Shown: positions 1 through 8,364, counted from the stretch's first letter. The stretch is DNA of 11,568 nucleotides from Pseudomonadota bacterium (GCA_963205465.1 CAUJKG010000190.1:1-11568), one strand, 5' to 3'. Notes: generated by a model not told the origin, from the letters alone. Translations and numbers: made by a program.

Positions 1-859
1 CGGGAACACTCGCCGCCTGCTCGATCCGGTCGGCGTCATAGAGAATGACGCCGAGATAGCGGATGCGGCCGACGCAAGTTTCCGAGCAAACTGTCGGTTG
101 CCCCGCCTCGATGCGCGGGAAACAGAAGATGCACTTCTCGGATTTTCCGCTCGACCAGTTGTAATAGATTTTCTTGTAAGGACAGCCGGAAACGCACATG
201 CGCCAGCCACGGCACTTGTCCTGGTCGATCAGAACGATGCCGTCTTCCTCGCGCTTGTAGATCGCTCCCGAAGGGCAGGACGCGACGCAAGTCGGGTTGA
301 GGCAATGCTCGCAGAGCCGCGGCAGATACATCATGAAGGTATTTTCGAACTGGCCGTAGATGTCTTTCTGCACGCCCTCGAAATTCACGTCTTTCGAGCG
401 CTTGGAGAATTCACCGCCGAGGATTTCCTCCCAGTTCGGACCCCACTCGATCTTCTCCATGCGCTCGCCGGAAATCAGCGAGCGCGGACGCGCGGTCGGG
501 AACGCCGACATTTCCGGCGCTTTCTGCAGATGCTCGTAGTCGAAGGTGAAGGGCTCGTAGTAATCGTCGATCTCCGGCAGATCGGGATTGGCGAAGATCT
601 TGGCAAGCACGCGCCACTTCGCGCCGATGCGAGGTTCGATCTTGCCGCTCTTCTTGCGAATCCAGCCGCCGTTCCAGCGTTTCTGGTTCTCCCATTCCTT
701 CGGATAACCGATGCCGGGCTTGGTCTCGACGTTGTTGAACCACGCGTATTCCATGCCCTCGCGATTGGTCCACACGTTCTTGCAGGTAACCGAGCAGGTG
801 TGACACCCGATGCATTTATCGAGGTTCAACACCATCGCGATTTGCGCACGTACTTTCAT
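1..859 (-). CDS. narH: Respiratory nitrate reductase beta subunit NarH (partial, N-terminal 286 residues)
   Basis: NarH is the iron-sulfur electron-transfer subunit of the membrane-bound, cytoplasm-facing nitrate reductase NarGHI; it relays electrons from the haem subunit NarI to NarG. The visible part starts MKVRAQIAMVLNLDKCIGCH and carries all four cysteine groups: C16, C19, C22, C26; C183, C186, C191, C195; C216, C222, C226; and C243, C246, C258, C262. In the third group Trp219 (CRGWRMC) stands where a fourth cysteine would be, the known signature of the [3Fe-4S] cluster in this family, so the cofactor set is three [4Fe-4S] plus one [3Fe-4S]. The start is fixed by a GGAGG motif seven bases upstream and by an ATGA overlap with the narG stop. 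The usual length is about 510 residues, so the C-terminal half lies beyond the left edge, where narJ and narI are expected (inference). Confidence 0.98.
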   Translation of the reverse strand, partial: MKVRAQIAMVLNLDKCIGCHTCSVTCKNVWTNREGMEYAWFNNVETKPGIGYPKEWENQKRWNGGWIRKKSGKIEPRIGAKWRVLAKIFANPDLPEIDDYYEPFTFDYEHLQKAPEMSAFPTARPRSLISGERMEKIEWGPNWEEILGGEFSKRSKDVNFEGVQKDIYGQFENTFMMYLPRLCEHCLNPTCVASCPSGAIYKREEDGIVLIDQDKCRGWRMCVSGCPYKKIYYNWSSGKSEKCIFCFPRIEAGQPTVCSETCVGRIRYLGVILYDADRIEQAASVP

Positions 860-3800
860 TCCGCTGCCTCCAGTTTGGCAACTGCTTCGGGGTTGGCGGG
901 TTGATCGGAAGCCGGCGTGTCGAGCCAGTCGACCTTCGCCATCTTGCGGATGATGACGAATTCGTCGCGATTGGTGCCGATCGTGCCGTAATAGTTGAAA
1001 CCGTAAGAAAGCTGCGCGTAGCCGCCGATCATATGCGTCGGCTTCAGCACCGCCCGCGTCACGGAGTTATGGATGCCGCCGCGCTGGCCGGTGATTTCCG
1101 ACCCCGGCACGTTCACGATCTTCTCCTGCGCGTGATACATCAGGCACATGCCGTCCTTCACGCGCTGGGAGACGACCGCACGCGCGGTCAAGGCACCGTT
1201 CGAATTATAGGCTTCGATCCAGTCGTTATCCTTGATGTCCGCCTTTGCCGCGTCATTCTCGGAAATCCACACGATCGGTCCGCCGCGCGAGAGCGTGAGC
1301 ATCAACAGGTTGTCGGTATAGGTGGAGTGGATGCCCCACTTCTGATGCGGCGTGATGAAGTTCAGAACGATCTGCTTCTCGCCGTTCGGCTTCTGATCGA
1401 TCATCGGCTTCACGGCCTTCAGATCGACCGGCGGACGATAGACGCAGAAGCCTTCGCCGAACGCCCGCATCCACAGATGATCCTGATAGAGCTGCTGGCG
1501 GCCGGAGAGCGTGCGCCACGGGATCAGTTCGTGAACGTTGGTGTAGCCCGCGTTGTAGCAGACCTTCTCGGATTCGAGCCCGGACCAGGTCGGGGCCGAG
1601 ATGATCTTGCGCGGTTGCGCGACCACATCGCGAAAGCGGATTTTTTCATCCTCTTTCGGAATTGCGAGATGGGTGTGATCGAGCCCGGTGGTGTTGGAAA
1701 GCGCGGCCCACGCTTTCACCGCGACCTCTCCGTTCGTTTCCGGGGCCAGCGAAAGAATGACTTCGGTCGCGTCGATGTCGGAATCGATCCGGGCAAGTCC
1801 CTTGGTCGCGCCGGCATCGGTGACGACGCCGTTCAGACGCTTGAGCAACTCGACTTCGTGCTGGGTATTCCAGGCCATGCCTTTGACGGCATTGCCGAGC
1901 TTGTCCATCAGCGGCCCGAGCGCAGTGAAACGCTTGTAAGTGTTTGGATAGTCGCGCTCGACCACAGCGACCGTGGGCATGGTCCGGCCCGGGATCGGCT
2001 CGATCTCGCCTTTCTTCCATTCCTTCACGTCGAACGCCTGCGCGATCTCGTTGGCGCTGTCGTGCTGGATCGGCGAAAGCACCACGTCGCTCTCGACGCC
2101 GAGCACTTCCGGCGCGACTTCCGAGAACTTCTTGGCGATGGCCTTGTAGATTTCCCAGTCGCTCTTCGATTCCCACGCCGGATCGACCGCGGCCGACAGC
2201 GGGTGAATGAAGGGATGCATGTCGGAGGTGTTGAGGTCGTTCTTTTCGTACCAGGTCGCGGTCGGCAGCACGATGTCGGAGTAGACGCAAGTCGTCGACA
2301 TGCGGAAGTCGAGTGTGACCAGAAGATCGAGCTTTCCCTCCGGCCCCTGATCCCGCCACGCGACTTCCTTCGGCTTCTTCTGTCCGGTCTCGCCGAGATC
2401 CTTGCCCTGCACGCCATGCTTGGTGCCGAGCAGGTGCTTCAGGAAATACTCGTGTCCTTTGCCGGACGAACCGAGCAGGTTCGAGCGCCACACGAACATG
2501 TTGCGCGGCCAGTTGTCCGGATGATCCGGGTCCTCGCAGGCCATCTGCAATTCGCCGGACTTCAATCCCTTGGCCACGAAGTCCTTGGGCTCAAGCCCCG
2601 CGGCCGCCGCCTTCTTCGCGATATCAAGCGGATTCTGCCTGAGCTGCGGTGCGGACGGGAGCCAGCCCATCCGTTCGGCGCGCACATTGTAATCGATCAG
2701 TGCGCCGTCCCACGGACCGGCAGGCGCGGTCGGCGAGAGAATTTCCTCGACGCCGATGGTTTCGTAGCGCCACTGGTCGGTATGCGCGTAAAAGAACGAG
2801 GTCGAATTCTGCTGGCGCGGCGGGCGCCCCCAATCGAGCCCGAAGGCGAGCGGCAGCCAGCCCGACTGCGGACGCAACTTCTCCTGCCCGACGTAATGCG
2901 ACCAGCCGCCGCCGGACTGGCCGACGCATCCGCACATCACCAGCATGTTGATGACGCCGCGGTAGTTCATGTCGCTGTGATACCAGTGGTTCATCGCTGC
3001 CCCGATGATGACCATGGAGCGGCCATTGGTCTTCTCGGCGTTGCGTGCGAACTCGCGTGCAACCGTGATGATCTGGTCGCGCGGAACGCCGGTGATCTTC
3101 TCGGCCCAGGCGGGCGTGTAAGGCGCGAAGTCGTCATAGGACTTCGCGACATTCGCATCCCCGAAACCGCGCTCGAGCCCGTAATTCGCGACAAAGAGAT
3201 CGAACACAGTCGCGACCAGCGCGTCACCTTCTTTCAGCTTCACGCGCTTCACCGGCACCTTGCGCATCAACACGTCAGGATGATCGGTGCCTTCGAAGTG
3301 ATCATGCTGGCGATTGCCGAAATAGGGAAAGCCCACATCGGCGAATTGGTCCTTGTTCATCGCCAGTGTCAGGCGCAGCGAGGTCTCCTCGCCGGCGGAG
3401 GCTTTCTCCTCCAGATTCCACTTGCCCTTCTCGCCCCAGCGGAAGCCGACCGAGCCGCGCGGCACGACGAGATTCGCCGACTTCTCGTCATAGGCGACGG
3501 TTTTCCATTCCGGATTGTTCGTCTCGCCGAGATCGCCGGGAAAATCCGACGCGCGCAGCTGACGATCAGGAACGAGCCTGCCGTTCTGCTCGACGAGCTT
3601 CACCAGCATCGGCATGTCCGTATATTGCCGGACATAGTCCTGGAAATATTTCGCCTGCCGATCGAGATAGAATTCGCGCAGGATGACATGACCCATGGCC
3701 ATGGCGAGCGCGGCGTCGGTGCCCTGCTTCACCGAAATCCACATGTCGGCAAACTTCGAGGCTTCCGAATAGTCGGGGCAGATGACGACGCTCTTCGCGC

Positions 3801-4620
3801 CCCGGTAGCGCGCCTCGGTATAGAAGTGCGCGTCAGGCGTGCGGGTCTGCGGGACGTTAGAGCCCCAGAGGATGAGGAAGCCGGAGTTGTACCAGTCCGC
3901 ACTTTCCGGCACGTCGGTCTGTTCGCCCCAGGTCTGCGGCGAGGACGGCGGCAGGTCGCAATACCAGTCGTAGAACGACATGCAGACGCCGCCGATCAGC
4001 GACAGATAACGTGATCCGGCCGCGTAAGAGACCATCGACATCGCCGGGATCGGCGAGAAGCCGATGATGCGGTCGGGGCCGTGTTTTCTCGCGGTATGGG
4101 CGTTCGCGGCGGCGATGATTTCCGTAACTTCATCCCAGTGCGCGCGCACGAAGCCGCCGAGACCCCGCTTCGAGGTATATTGTACGCGCTGCTTCGGATC
4201 CTCGACGATCGAGGCCCAGGCCGCGACCGGCGTGCGCATCACCCTCGCCTCGCGCCACAAGCGCAAGAGCCGCGAACGCACCAGCGGATATTTCACGCGG
4301 TTGCCGGAATAGAGATACCAGGAGTAGCTGGCACCGCGGGAGCAACCGCGCGGCTCGTGGTTCGGCAGTTCCGGCCGCGTGCGCGGATAATCGGTTTGTT
4401 GCGTTTCCCAGGTTACGATCCCTCCCTTGACGTAAATCTTCCAGGAGCAAGAGCCGGTGCAGTTCACGCCGTGCGTCGAACGCACGATCTTGTCGTGCTG
4501 CCAGCGCTTGCGATAGCCGTCTTCCCAGCGGCGATCTTCCGACGTCGTAATGCCGTGACCATCGGAAAACGGCTCGCTCGCGCGGCGGAAGAAGGTCAAC
4601 CGGTCGAGAAAATGACTCAT
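856..4620 (-). CDS. narG: Respiratory nitrate reductase alpha subunit NarG (molybdenum catalytic subunit)
   Basis: NarG reduces nitrate to nitrite at a molybdenum bis-MGD centre on the cytoplasmic side of the membrane. The protein is 1254 residues, close to the 1247 of E. coli NarG. The [4Fe-4S] FS0 ligands are in place as H50, C54, C58 and C93 (HGVNCTGSC, then EPRGC), and D222 in SFYDWYCDLPP matches the aspartate that ligates Mo. The N-terminus MSHFLDRLTFFRRASEPF resembles the vestigial twin-arginine-like leader of NarG, which is not exported. The open frame continues upstream to 4749, but the start at 4620 is supported by family alignment from memory, an AGGAG motif seven bases upstream, and an ATGA overlap with the end of narK. 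The stop overlaps the narH start in the same way, indicating tight translational coupling. No frameshift or missing key residue was seen. Confidence 0.98.
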   Translation of the reverse strand: MSHFLDRLTFFRRASEPFSDGHGITTSEDRRWEDGYRKRWQHDKIVRSTHGVNCTGSCSWKIYVKGGIVTWETQQTDYPRTRPELPNHEPRGCSRGASYSWYLYSGNRVKYPLVRSRLLRLWREARVMRTPVAAWASIVEDPKQRVQYTSKRGLGGFVRAHWDEVTEIIAAANAHTARKHGPDRIIGFSPIPAMSMVSYAAGSRYLSLIGGVCMSFYDWYCDLPPSSPQTWGEQTDVPESADWYNSGFLILWGSNVPQTRTPDAHFYTEARYRGAKSVVICPDYSEASKFADMWISVKQGTDAALAMAMGHVILREFYLDRQAKYFQDYVRQYTDMPMLVKLVEQNGRLVPDRQLRASDFPGDLGETNNPEWKTVAYDEKSANLVVPRGSVGFRWGEKGKWNLEEKASAGEETSLRLTLAMNKDQFADVGFPYFGNRQHDHFEGTDHPDVLMRKVPVKRVKLKEGDALVATVFDLFVANYGLERGFGDANVAKSYDDFAPYTPAWAEKITGVPRDQIITVAREFARNAEKTNGRSMVIIGAAMNHWYHSDMNYRGVINMLVMCGCVGQSGGGWSHYVGQEKLRPQSGWLPLAFGLDWGRPPRQQNSTSFFYAHTDQWRYETIGVEEILSPTAPAGPWDGALIDYNVRAERMGWLPSAPQLRQNPLDIAKKAAAAGLEPKDFVAKGLKSGELQMACEDPDHPDNWPRNMFVWRSNLLGSSGKGHEYFLKHLLGTKHGVQGKDLGETGQKKPKEVAWRDQGPEGKLDLLVTLDFRMSTTCVYSDIVLPTATWYEKNDLNTSDMHPFIHPLSAAVDPAWESKSDWEIYKAIAKKFSEVAPEVLGVESDVVLSPIQHDSANEIAQAFDVKEWKKGEIEPIPGRTMPTVAVVERDYPNTYKRFTALGPLMDKLGNAVKGMAWNTQHEVELLKRLNGVVTDAGATKGLARIDSDIDATEVILSLAPETNGEVAVKAWAALSNTTGLDHTHLAIPKEDEKIRFRDVVAQPRKIISAPTWSGLESEKVCYNAGYTNVHELIPWRTLSGRQQLYQDHLWMRAFGEGFCVYRPPVDLKAVKPMIDQKPNGEKQIVLNFITPHQKWGIHSTYTDNLLMLTLSRGGPIVWISENDAAKADIKDNDWIEAYNSNGALTARAVVSQRVKDGMCLMYHAQEKIVNVPGSEITGQRGGIHNSVTRAVLKPTHMIGGYAQLSYGFNYYGTIGTNRDEFVIIRKMAKVDWLDTPASDQPANPEAVAKLEAAE

Positions 4621-7376
4621 TTCGAAGCTCCTGCGATGGCGAGCGATGATTTCGCGTTTCTTTCGACGTCGTAGAGAAGACCGCCGCGGCGCGTGTAAAC
4701 GAACCAGGTGATGGCGATGCAGCTTGCGTAGAAGATCAGGAAGCCCCACAGCGCCGCTTCCACGCCACCAGTCATGGCAATCGAGGTGCCGTAGCTCTTC
4801 GGGATGAAGAAGGCACCGTAAGCGGCGATCGCGGAGGTGAAGCCGATGATCGCGGCCGATTCCATCTCGACTTGCTTGTTGCGGTCGGCGACGTTCGCCT
4901 CCGGCATCAGGCGCAGCATCTCCTTGCGCATGATCGCGGGGATCATCTGGAAAGTGGATGCGTTACCTACGCCGGTTGCGAAGAACAGAAGCAGGAAGCT
5001 CGCGAAGAAGCCCGTGAAGGCATAAGGCTGATCCTTGACGCCGAGGAAATAGAGTACCCCGAGCACGCCGAGCGCCATCAACACGAAGACCCAGAACGTC
5101 ACGCGGCCTCCGCCGAAGCGGTCGGAAATCCAGCCGGTCGCCGAACGCGAGACCGCACCGACCAGCGGCCCGAGGAAGGCGAGTTGCAGCGCGTCGATGG
5201 CCGGAAACTGCGTCTTCGTGAGCAGCGGGAACGCCGCCGAATAGCCGATGAAGGAGCCAAACGTGCCGGTATAAAGCCAGCACATGATCCAATTGTGCTT
5301 GCGCTGAAAGATCACCGACTGCTCGGCGAAAGAGGCACGCATGGAAGCGATGTCGTCCATGCCGAACCACGCCGCGAACGCCGAGACGACGATGAACGGC
5401 ACCCAGATGAAGCCGGCGTTCTGCAGGAAGATCTGCGTGGTCTTGCCGGCTTCGGTCGCCGTCTGCGGATCGCCGCCGATAAAACCGAACACGCCGTAGA
5501 CGATCACGAGCGGGATCAGGAACTGCGCGACGCTGACGCCGAGATTGCCAAGGCCGGCATTGAGCGCAAGCGCGTTGCCCTTTTCCGATTTCGGAAAGAA
5601 GAAGCTGATGTTCGCCATCGAGGACGCAAAATTGCCGCCGCCGAAGCCGCACAGAAGCGCAAGCGCAAGGAAGATGAAGTACGGGGTTTCCGGACTGCGC
5701 ACCGCGAAGCCGATTCCGAGCGCCGGAATGATCAGCGACCAGGTCGCAAGCGTGGTCCACAGGCGTCCACCGAAGATCGGCGGCATGAAGGAATAGAAGA
5801 TGCGGAGCGTAGCCCCGGAAAGCCCCGGCAGCGCCGCCAGCCAGAACAGCTGATCGGTCGTGAACTTGAAGCCGACCGCCGGCAGTTTCGCGACCACGAT
5901 GGACCAGACCATCCAGACCGCGAAGGAGAGCAGAAGTGCCGGGATCGAAATCCAGAGATTGCGGCGCGCAATCGCCCGGCCCGTATTCTTCCAGAACGCG
6001 GCGTCTTCCGGCTCCCACTTCTCGATGAGTTTCGGATTCGTGATCGCCGCATGCTTCGGCTCGTGCACGCTCTGCAACTCAGCGAACTGCGGCAGCGTTT
6101 GACGCTTCTCGATGGCGACACTGCTTTCCATGTTACGGATCGCAAAGTGCATCCAGGTCAGCGATACCGCGGCAATCGCGAACAGGAGCATGAAGCAGCT
6201 CGTCCAGATGCCGGTGAGATCGTTGAGCAGTCCGAACACGATCGGCAGCACGAAACCGCCGAGACCGCCGATCATGCCAACCAAACCGCCGACTGCGCCG
6301 ACGTTGTTCGGGTAATAGACGGGAATGTGCTTGAAGACCGCGGCTTTGCCCAAGCTCATGAAGAAGCCGAGGATAAAGACCAGCACGGTGAAACCGCCGA
6401 GCCCGATCGCGAATTCAAAGGTCAGCGTCCCGCGCGTGGTCTGGACCGTATAAGAGGTCGGCGGGTAGGAAAGAATGAAGGCGGCCGCCACCGAAACCAG
6501 GAAGGTCCAATACATCACCCGCCGCGCGCCGTCGCGGTCCGACAGATGCCCACCATAAGCGCGGAAGATGCTCGCAGGGATCGAATAAGCGGCGGCAAAC
6601 ATGCCCGCCGTACGGATGTCGAGACCGTAGACGCCGATCAGGTAGCGCGGCAGCCAGAGCGAGAGCGCGACGAAAGCGCCGAAGACGAAGAAATAATAGA
6701 GCGAGAAGCGCCACACCTGCACGTTCTTGAGCGGAGCAAGCTCCAGCCACGCGCTCTTCGGCTTTTCACCCCGCGCGCGGCGCGCCTTCAGCACCGGATC
6801 GTCGCTGGTCGTGAACCAAAAGATGACGGCCATGACGGCGATCGCGGCAGCCCAGACGTTTGCCGCCGTTTGCCAGCCATAGGCGACGAGCACAAAAGGC
6901 GCGAAGAACTTGGTGACCGCCGCGCCGACATTGCCGGCGCCGAAAATGCCGAGCGCAATCCCCTGCTTCTCGGGGGGATACCAGCGGGAGACGTAAGCGA
7001 CACCCACCGAGAACGAACCGCCGGCGATGCCGACGCCGAGGGCTGCGAGCAGGAATTGCGGATAGGTCGTGGCCCAGGTCAGGAGATAGGTCGCGAGCGC
7101 CGCCGCCAGCATCGTCGCCGAATAAACGATCCGGCCGCCATACTGATCGGACCATACGCCGAGCGCGATGCGAATGAGCGACCCGGTCAGGATCGGCGTG
7201 CCGACGAGCAGACCGAACTGCGTCTCGCTGAGGTTGAGCTGCTCCTTTATGGAGATGCCGATGATCGCGAAGATCGTCCAGACCGCAAAGCAAACGGTGA
7301 ATGCAATCGTCGACATCCACAGCGCTGCGCGCTGCCCACTCGGCGCACTTGTCGTACCTGTCGTACCTGCTTGCAT
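4617..7376 (-). CDS. narK: NarK1-NarK2 fused nitrate/nitrite transporter (two MFS domains)
   Basis: A 919-residue protein, about twice the usual 12-helix MFS length. Residues about 20-415 form a NarK1-type domain (in Paracoccus a nitrate/proton symporter) and about 470-900 a NarK2-type domain (nitrate/nitrite antiporter), joined by a hydrophilic linker at about 416-470. Each half keeps a nitrate-signature glycine/asparagine motif (GAGNVGAAV at about 147-154; GLGNLGVSV near 608-616) and a pair of candidate substrate-binding arginines (R69 and R272 in the first half; R525 and R744 in the second, corresponding to E. coli NarK R89 and R305). The second half is the closer to E. coli NarK (GFGGGNFASSMANISFFFPK). 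It is the first gene of the nar operon and its stop overlaps the narG ATG. The start is supported by a GGGAGAGGG purine run just upstream. The link between the halves is continuous, with no stop or frameshift. Confidence 0.96.
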   Translation of the reverse strand: MQAGTTGTTSAPSGQRAALWMSTIAFTVCFAVWTIFAIIGISIKEQLNLSETQFGLLVGTPILTGSLIRIALGVWSDQYGGRIVYSATMLAAALATYLLTWATTYPQFLLAALGVGIAGGSFSVGVAYVSRWYPPEKQGIALGIFGAGNVGAAVTKFFAPFVLVAYGWQTAANVWAAAIAVMAVIFWFTTSDDPVLKARRARGEKPKSAWLELAPLKNVQVWRFSLYYFFVFGAFVALSLWLPRYLIGVYGLDIRTAGMFAAAYSIPASIFRAYGGHLSDRDGARRVMYWTFLVSVAAAFILSYPPTSYTVQTTRGTLTFEFAIGLGGFTVLVFILGFFMSLGKAAVFKHIPVYYPNNVGAVGGLVGMIGGLGGFVLPIVFGLLNDLTGIWTSCFMLLFAIAAVSLTWMHFAIRNMESSVAIEKRQTLPQFAELQSVHEPKHAAITNPKLIEKWEPEDAAFWKNTGRAIARRNLWISIPALLLSFAVWMVWSIVVAKLPAVGFKFTTDQLFWLAALPGLSGATLRIFYSFMPPIFGGRLWTTLATWSLIIPALGIGFAVRSPETPYFIFLALALLCGFGGGNFASSMANISFFFPKSEKGNALALNAGLGNLGVSVAQFLIPLVIVYGVFGFIGGDPQTATEAGKTTQIFLQNAGFIWVPFIVVSAFAAWFGMDDIASMRASFAEQSVIFQRKHNWIMCWLYTGTFGSFIGYSAAFPLLTKTQFPAIDALQLAFLGPLVGAVSRSATGWISDRFGGGRVTFWVFVLMALGVLGVLYFLGVKDQPYAFTGFFASFLLLFFATGVGNASTFQMIPAIMRKEMLRLMPEANVADRNKQVEMESAAIIGFTSAIAAYGAFFIPKSYGTSIAMTGGVEAALWGFLIFYASCIAITWFVYTRRGGLLYDVERNAKSSLAIAGASK

Positions 7377-7412
7377 TTCCCTCTCCCGCGCACACGCTGG
7401 AATGACGCGGGG

Positions 7413-7455
7413 AATAGAGCTTCAGGCTCGCGCAGCGATTATTGACTTGGGTCAA
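7413..7455 (-). promoter_or_regulatory. FNR/NNR-type box and probable -10 of the narK promoter
   Basis: The palindrome TTGACTTGGGTCAA at 7442-7455 has inverted repeats TTGAC/GTCAA around a 4-base spacer and fits the FNR-family pattern TTGA-N6-TCAA. On the minus strand a TCTATT element (7418 to 7413, 4 of 6 matches to TATAAT) begins 23 bases after the box. That places the box about 41-42 bases before a start near 7406, the geometry of a class II FNR-activated promoter, and leaves a leader of about 30 bases before the narK ATG. The box is seen directly; the start site and activation are inferred. The bound protein could be FNR/FixK or the adjacent cysteine-poor regulator. Confidence 0.8.
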
Positions 7456-7512
7456 GCACCTCGTGGCCAAAAGGCGAAAGTATCTTTTAGGAGTTCGAAA
7501 CAACGTCACTGG

Positions 7513-7548
7513 TTAACATACTTCAAGCAGTCATATGATGTTTATCAA
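7513..7548 (+). promoter_or_regulatory. Probable promoter of the Crp/Fnr regulator with an overlapping FNR-type box
   Basis: ATGATGTTTATCAA at 7535-7548 matches the FNR consensus TTGAT-N4-ATCAA at 9 of 10 defined positions. It overlaps a TATGAT element (7534-7539, 5 of 6 to TATAAT) that sits 15 bases after TTAACA (7513-7518, 5 of 6 to TTGACA); the spacing is short. If this is the promoter, transcription begins near 7546, upstream of the ribosome binding site at 7574-7580, and the box covers the -10 and start, a position usually associated with repression. Activation from -41.5 would put the start at about 7583, downstream of that ribosome binding site, so it is less likely. The promoter call is inference; the palindrome is plain. 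Confidence 0.55.
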
Positions 7549-7584
7549 TCTAATAGCTTCGAGACGGATGAGAGGGAGGAACAA

Positions 7585-8280
7585 ATGCGGGAATCGGACC
7601 TGGAAGTGCTGCGGGAGCTGCCGCTCTTCAAGAGAATGGCTGACCGCCAGCTTGAGCGGCTGACGCGGCCGGCTTCACTGCATCGCTATCCGGCGAATAC
7701 GCTTCTGATCGCGGAAGGAAGCAGGCCCGATTTCCTGCATGTTCTGGTCGAAGGCTGCGTCGAGCTCTTCGCGTCGCACAATGGACGGCAGACCACGATC
7801 GAAATCATCCGTCCGACAACGACCTTCATTCTCGCCGCTGCCATCCTGGATCAGCCTTATCTGAAATCCGCAAAAACGCTGCTCGAGTCGCGCGTACTGC
7901 TGCTGCCGGCCAATGCACTGCGCGCCGTGTTCCGGGAGGATGCCGACTTCGCCTATGCCGTTATCGCGGAGCTTGCCGAGCGCTATCGCAGCGTGGTGAA
8001 GCTCTTGAAGGATCAGAAACTCCGGCTGACGCCGGAGCGGCTGGCGAATTGGCTCTTGAAAACCGCCGCGGTACAGAACAACACCGGCTCGCTGACTCTG
8101 GATTTCGAGAAGAAGACACTTGCTTCCCTGCTCGGCACCACGCCGGAAAATCTTTCGCGCGCGCTCGCGCAACTCGAGACCGCAGGCGTGAAGACGACTG
8201 GCAGAACGATTACGATCGCCAACATCGAGGAGTTGCGCGCAAGCGCAAACCCTTCGCCTTTGATCGACAGCAGCATCTAG
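7585..8280 (+). CDS. Crp/Fnr-family transcriptional regulator, DNR/NarR type (no Fe-S cysteine cluster)
   Basis: A 231-residue Crp/Fnr protein. Residues about 10-125 form the cyclic-nucleotide-binding-like beta-roll sensor domain, about 126-150 the dimerisation helix, and about 150-215 the winged helix-turn-helix. In the recognition helix (TPENLSRAL) the E188-xx-S191-R192 arrangement matches the FNR residues that read TTGA half-sites. C58 is the only cysteine, so the FNR-type [4Fe-4S] oxygen sensor is absent; this is typical of the NarR, DNR and NnrR groups, which respond to nitrate/nitrite or NO. Divergence from narK resembles the narR arrangement I recall for Paracoccus, but the subgroup cannot be fixed from sequence alone. 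The ATG at 7585 is chosen because GGGAGGA lies four bases upstream; the frame stays open to 7168 but that part overlaps narK antisense. The gene ends 84 bases from the convergent DUF2478 gene. Confidence 0.9.
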   Translation: MRESDLEVLRELPLFKRMADRQLERLTRPASLHRYPANTLLIAEGSRPDFLHVLVEGCVELFASHNGRQTTIEIIRPTTTFILAAAILDQPYLKSAKTLLESRVLLLPANALRAVFREDADFAYAVIAELAERYRSVVKLLKDQKLRLTPERLANWLLKTAAVQNNTGSLTLDFEKKTLASLLGTTPENLSRALAQLETAGVKTTGRTITIANIEELRASANPSPLIDSSI

Positions 8281-8364
8281 AGCGAAGTCGTTTTAGGATG
8301 GATTGCTGCGCGTCATTCACCGACGAGTTCGACCATGACGAGGAGAAAAGAAGCGCGGCAGATT
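8281..8364. other. Convergent gap between the regulator and the DUF2478 gene
   Basis: Only 84 bases separate the two stop codons. The only symmetry seen is CGTCAT (8311-8316) against ATGACG (8335-8340), a 6-base stem with an 18-base loop and no T-run, too weak to call a terminator. The two transcripts may overlap, or termination may be Rho-dependent. Confidence 0.4.

Noticed and set aside
901..4014. Very long open frame (over 1000 codons) on the plus strand, antisense to narG
   Set aside because: It lies entirely inside narG, is rich in Arg, His and Asp runs with no family pattern, and is the usual antisense shadow of a GC-rich gene with strong codon bias.
4621..4749. Possible 43-residue N-terminal extension of NarG
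   Set aside because: It overlaps the end of narK, is arginine-rich without family similarity, and the start at 4620 aligns with known NarG N-termini.
7351..7368. Tandem nine-base repeat (GTCGTACCT twice) near the narK start
   Set aside because: It only duplicates three residues of the disordered NarK N-terminus; no regulatory reading is supported.
4872..7445. Long plus-strand open frame antisense to narK
   Set aside because: Low-complexity Arg/Glu/Asp-rich translation mirroring membrane segments of NarK; no ribosome binding site or recognisable domain.
7513..7526. TTAACATACTTCAA as a third FNR-type box in the narK-regulator gap
   Set aside because: Only about 7 of 10 positions fit and the left arm has TTAA; it is better explained as containing the -35 element.
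7168..7584. Possible N-terminal extension of the Crp/Fnr regulator
   Set aside because: It would overlap the narK coding region and both regulatory boxes; the ATG at 7585 has a strong ribosome binding site and gives normal family length.
8311..8340. Hairpin between the convergent genes as a terminator
   Set aside because: Six-base stem, 18-base loop and no T-tract.
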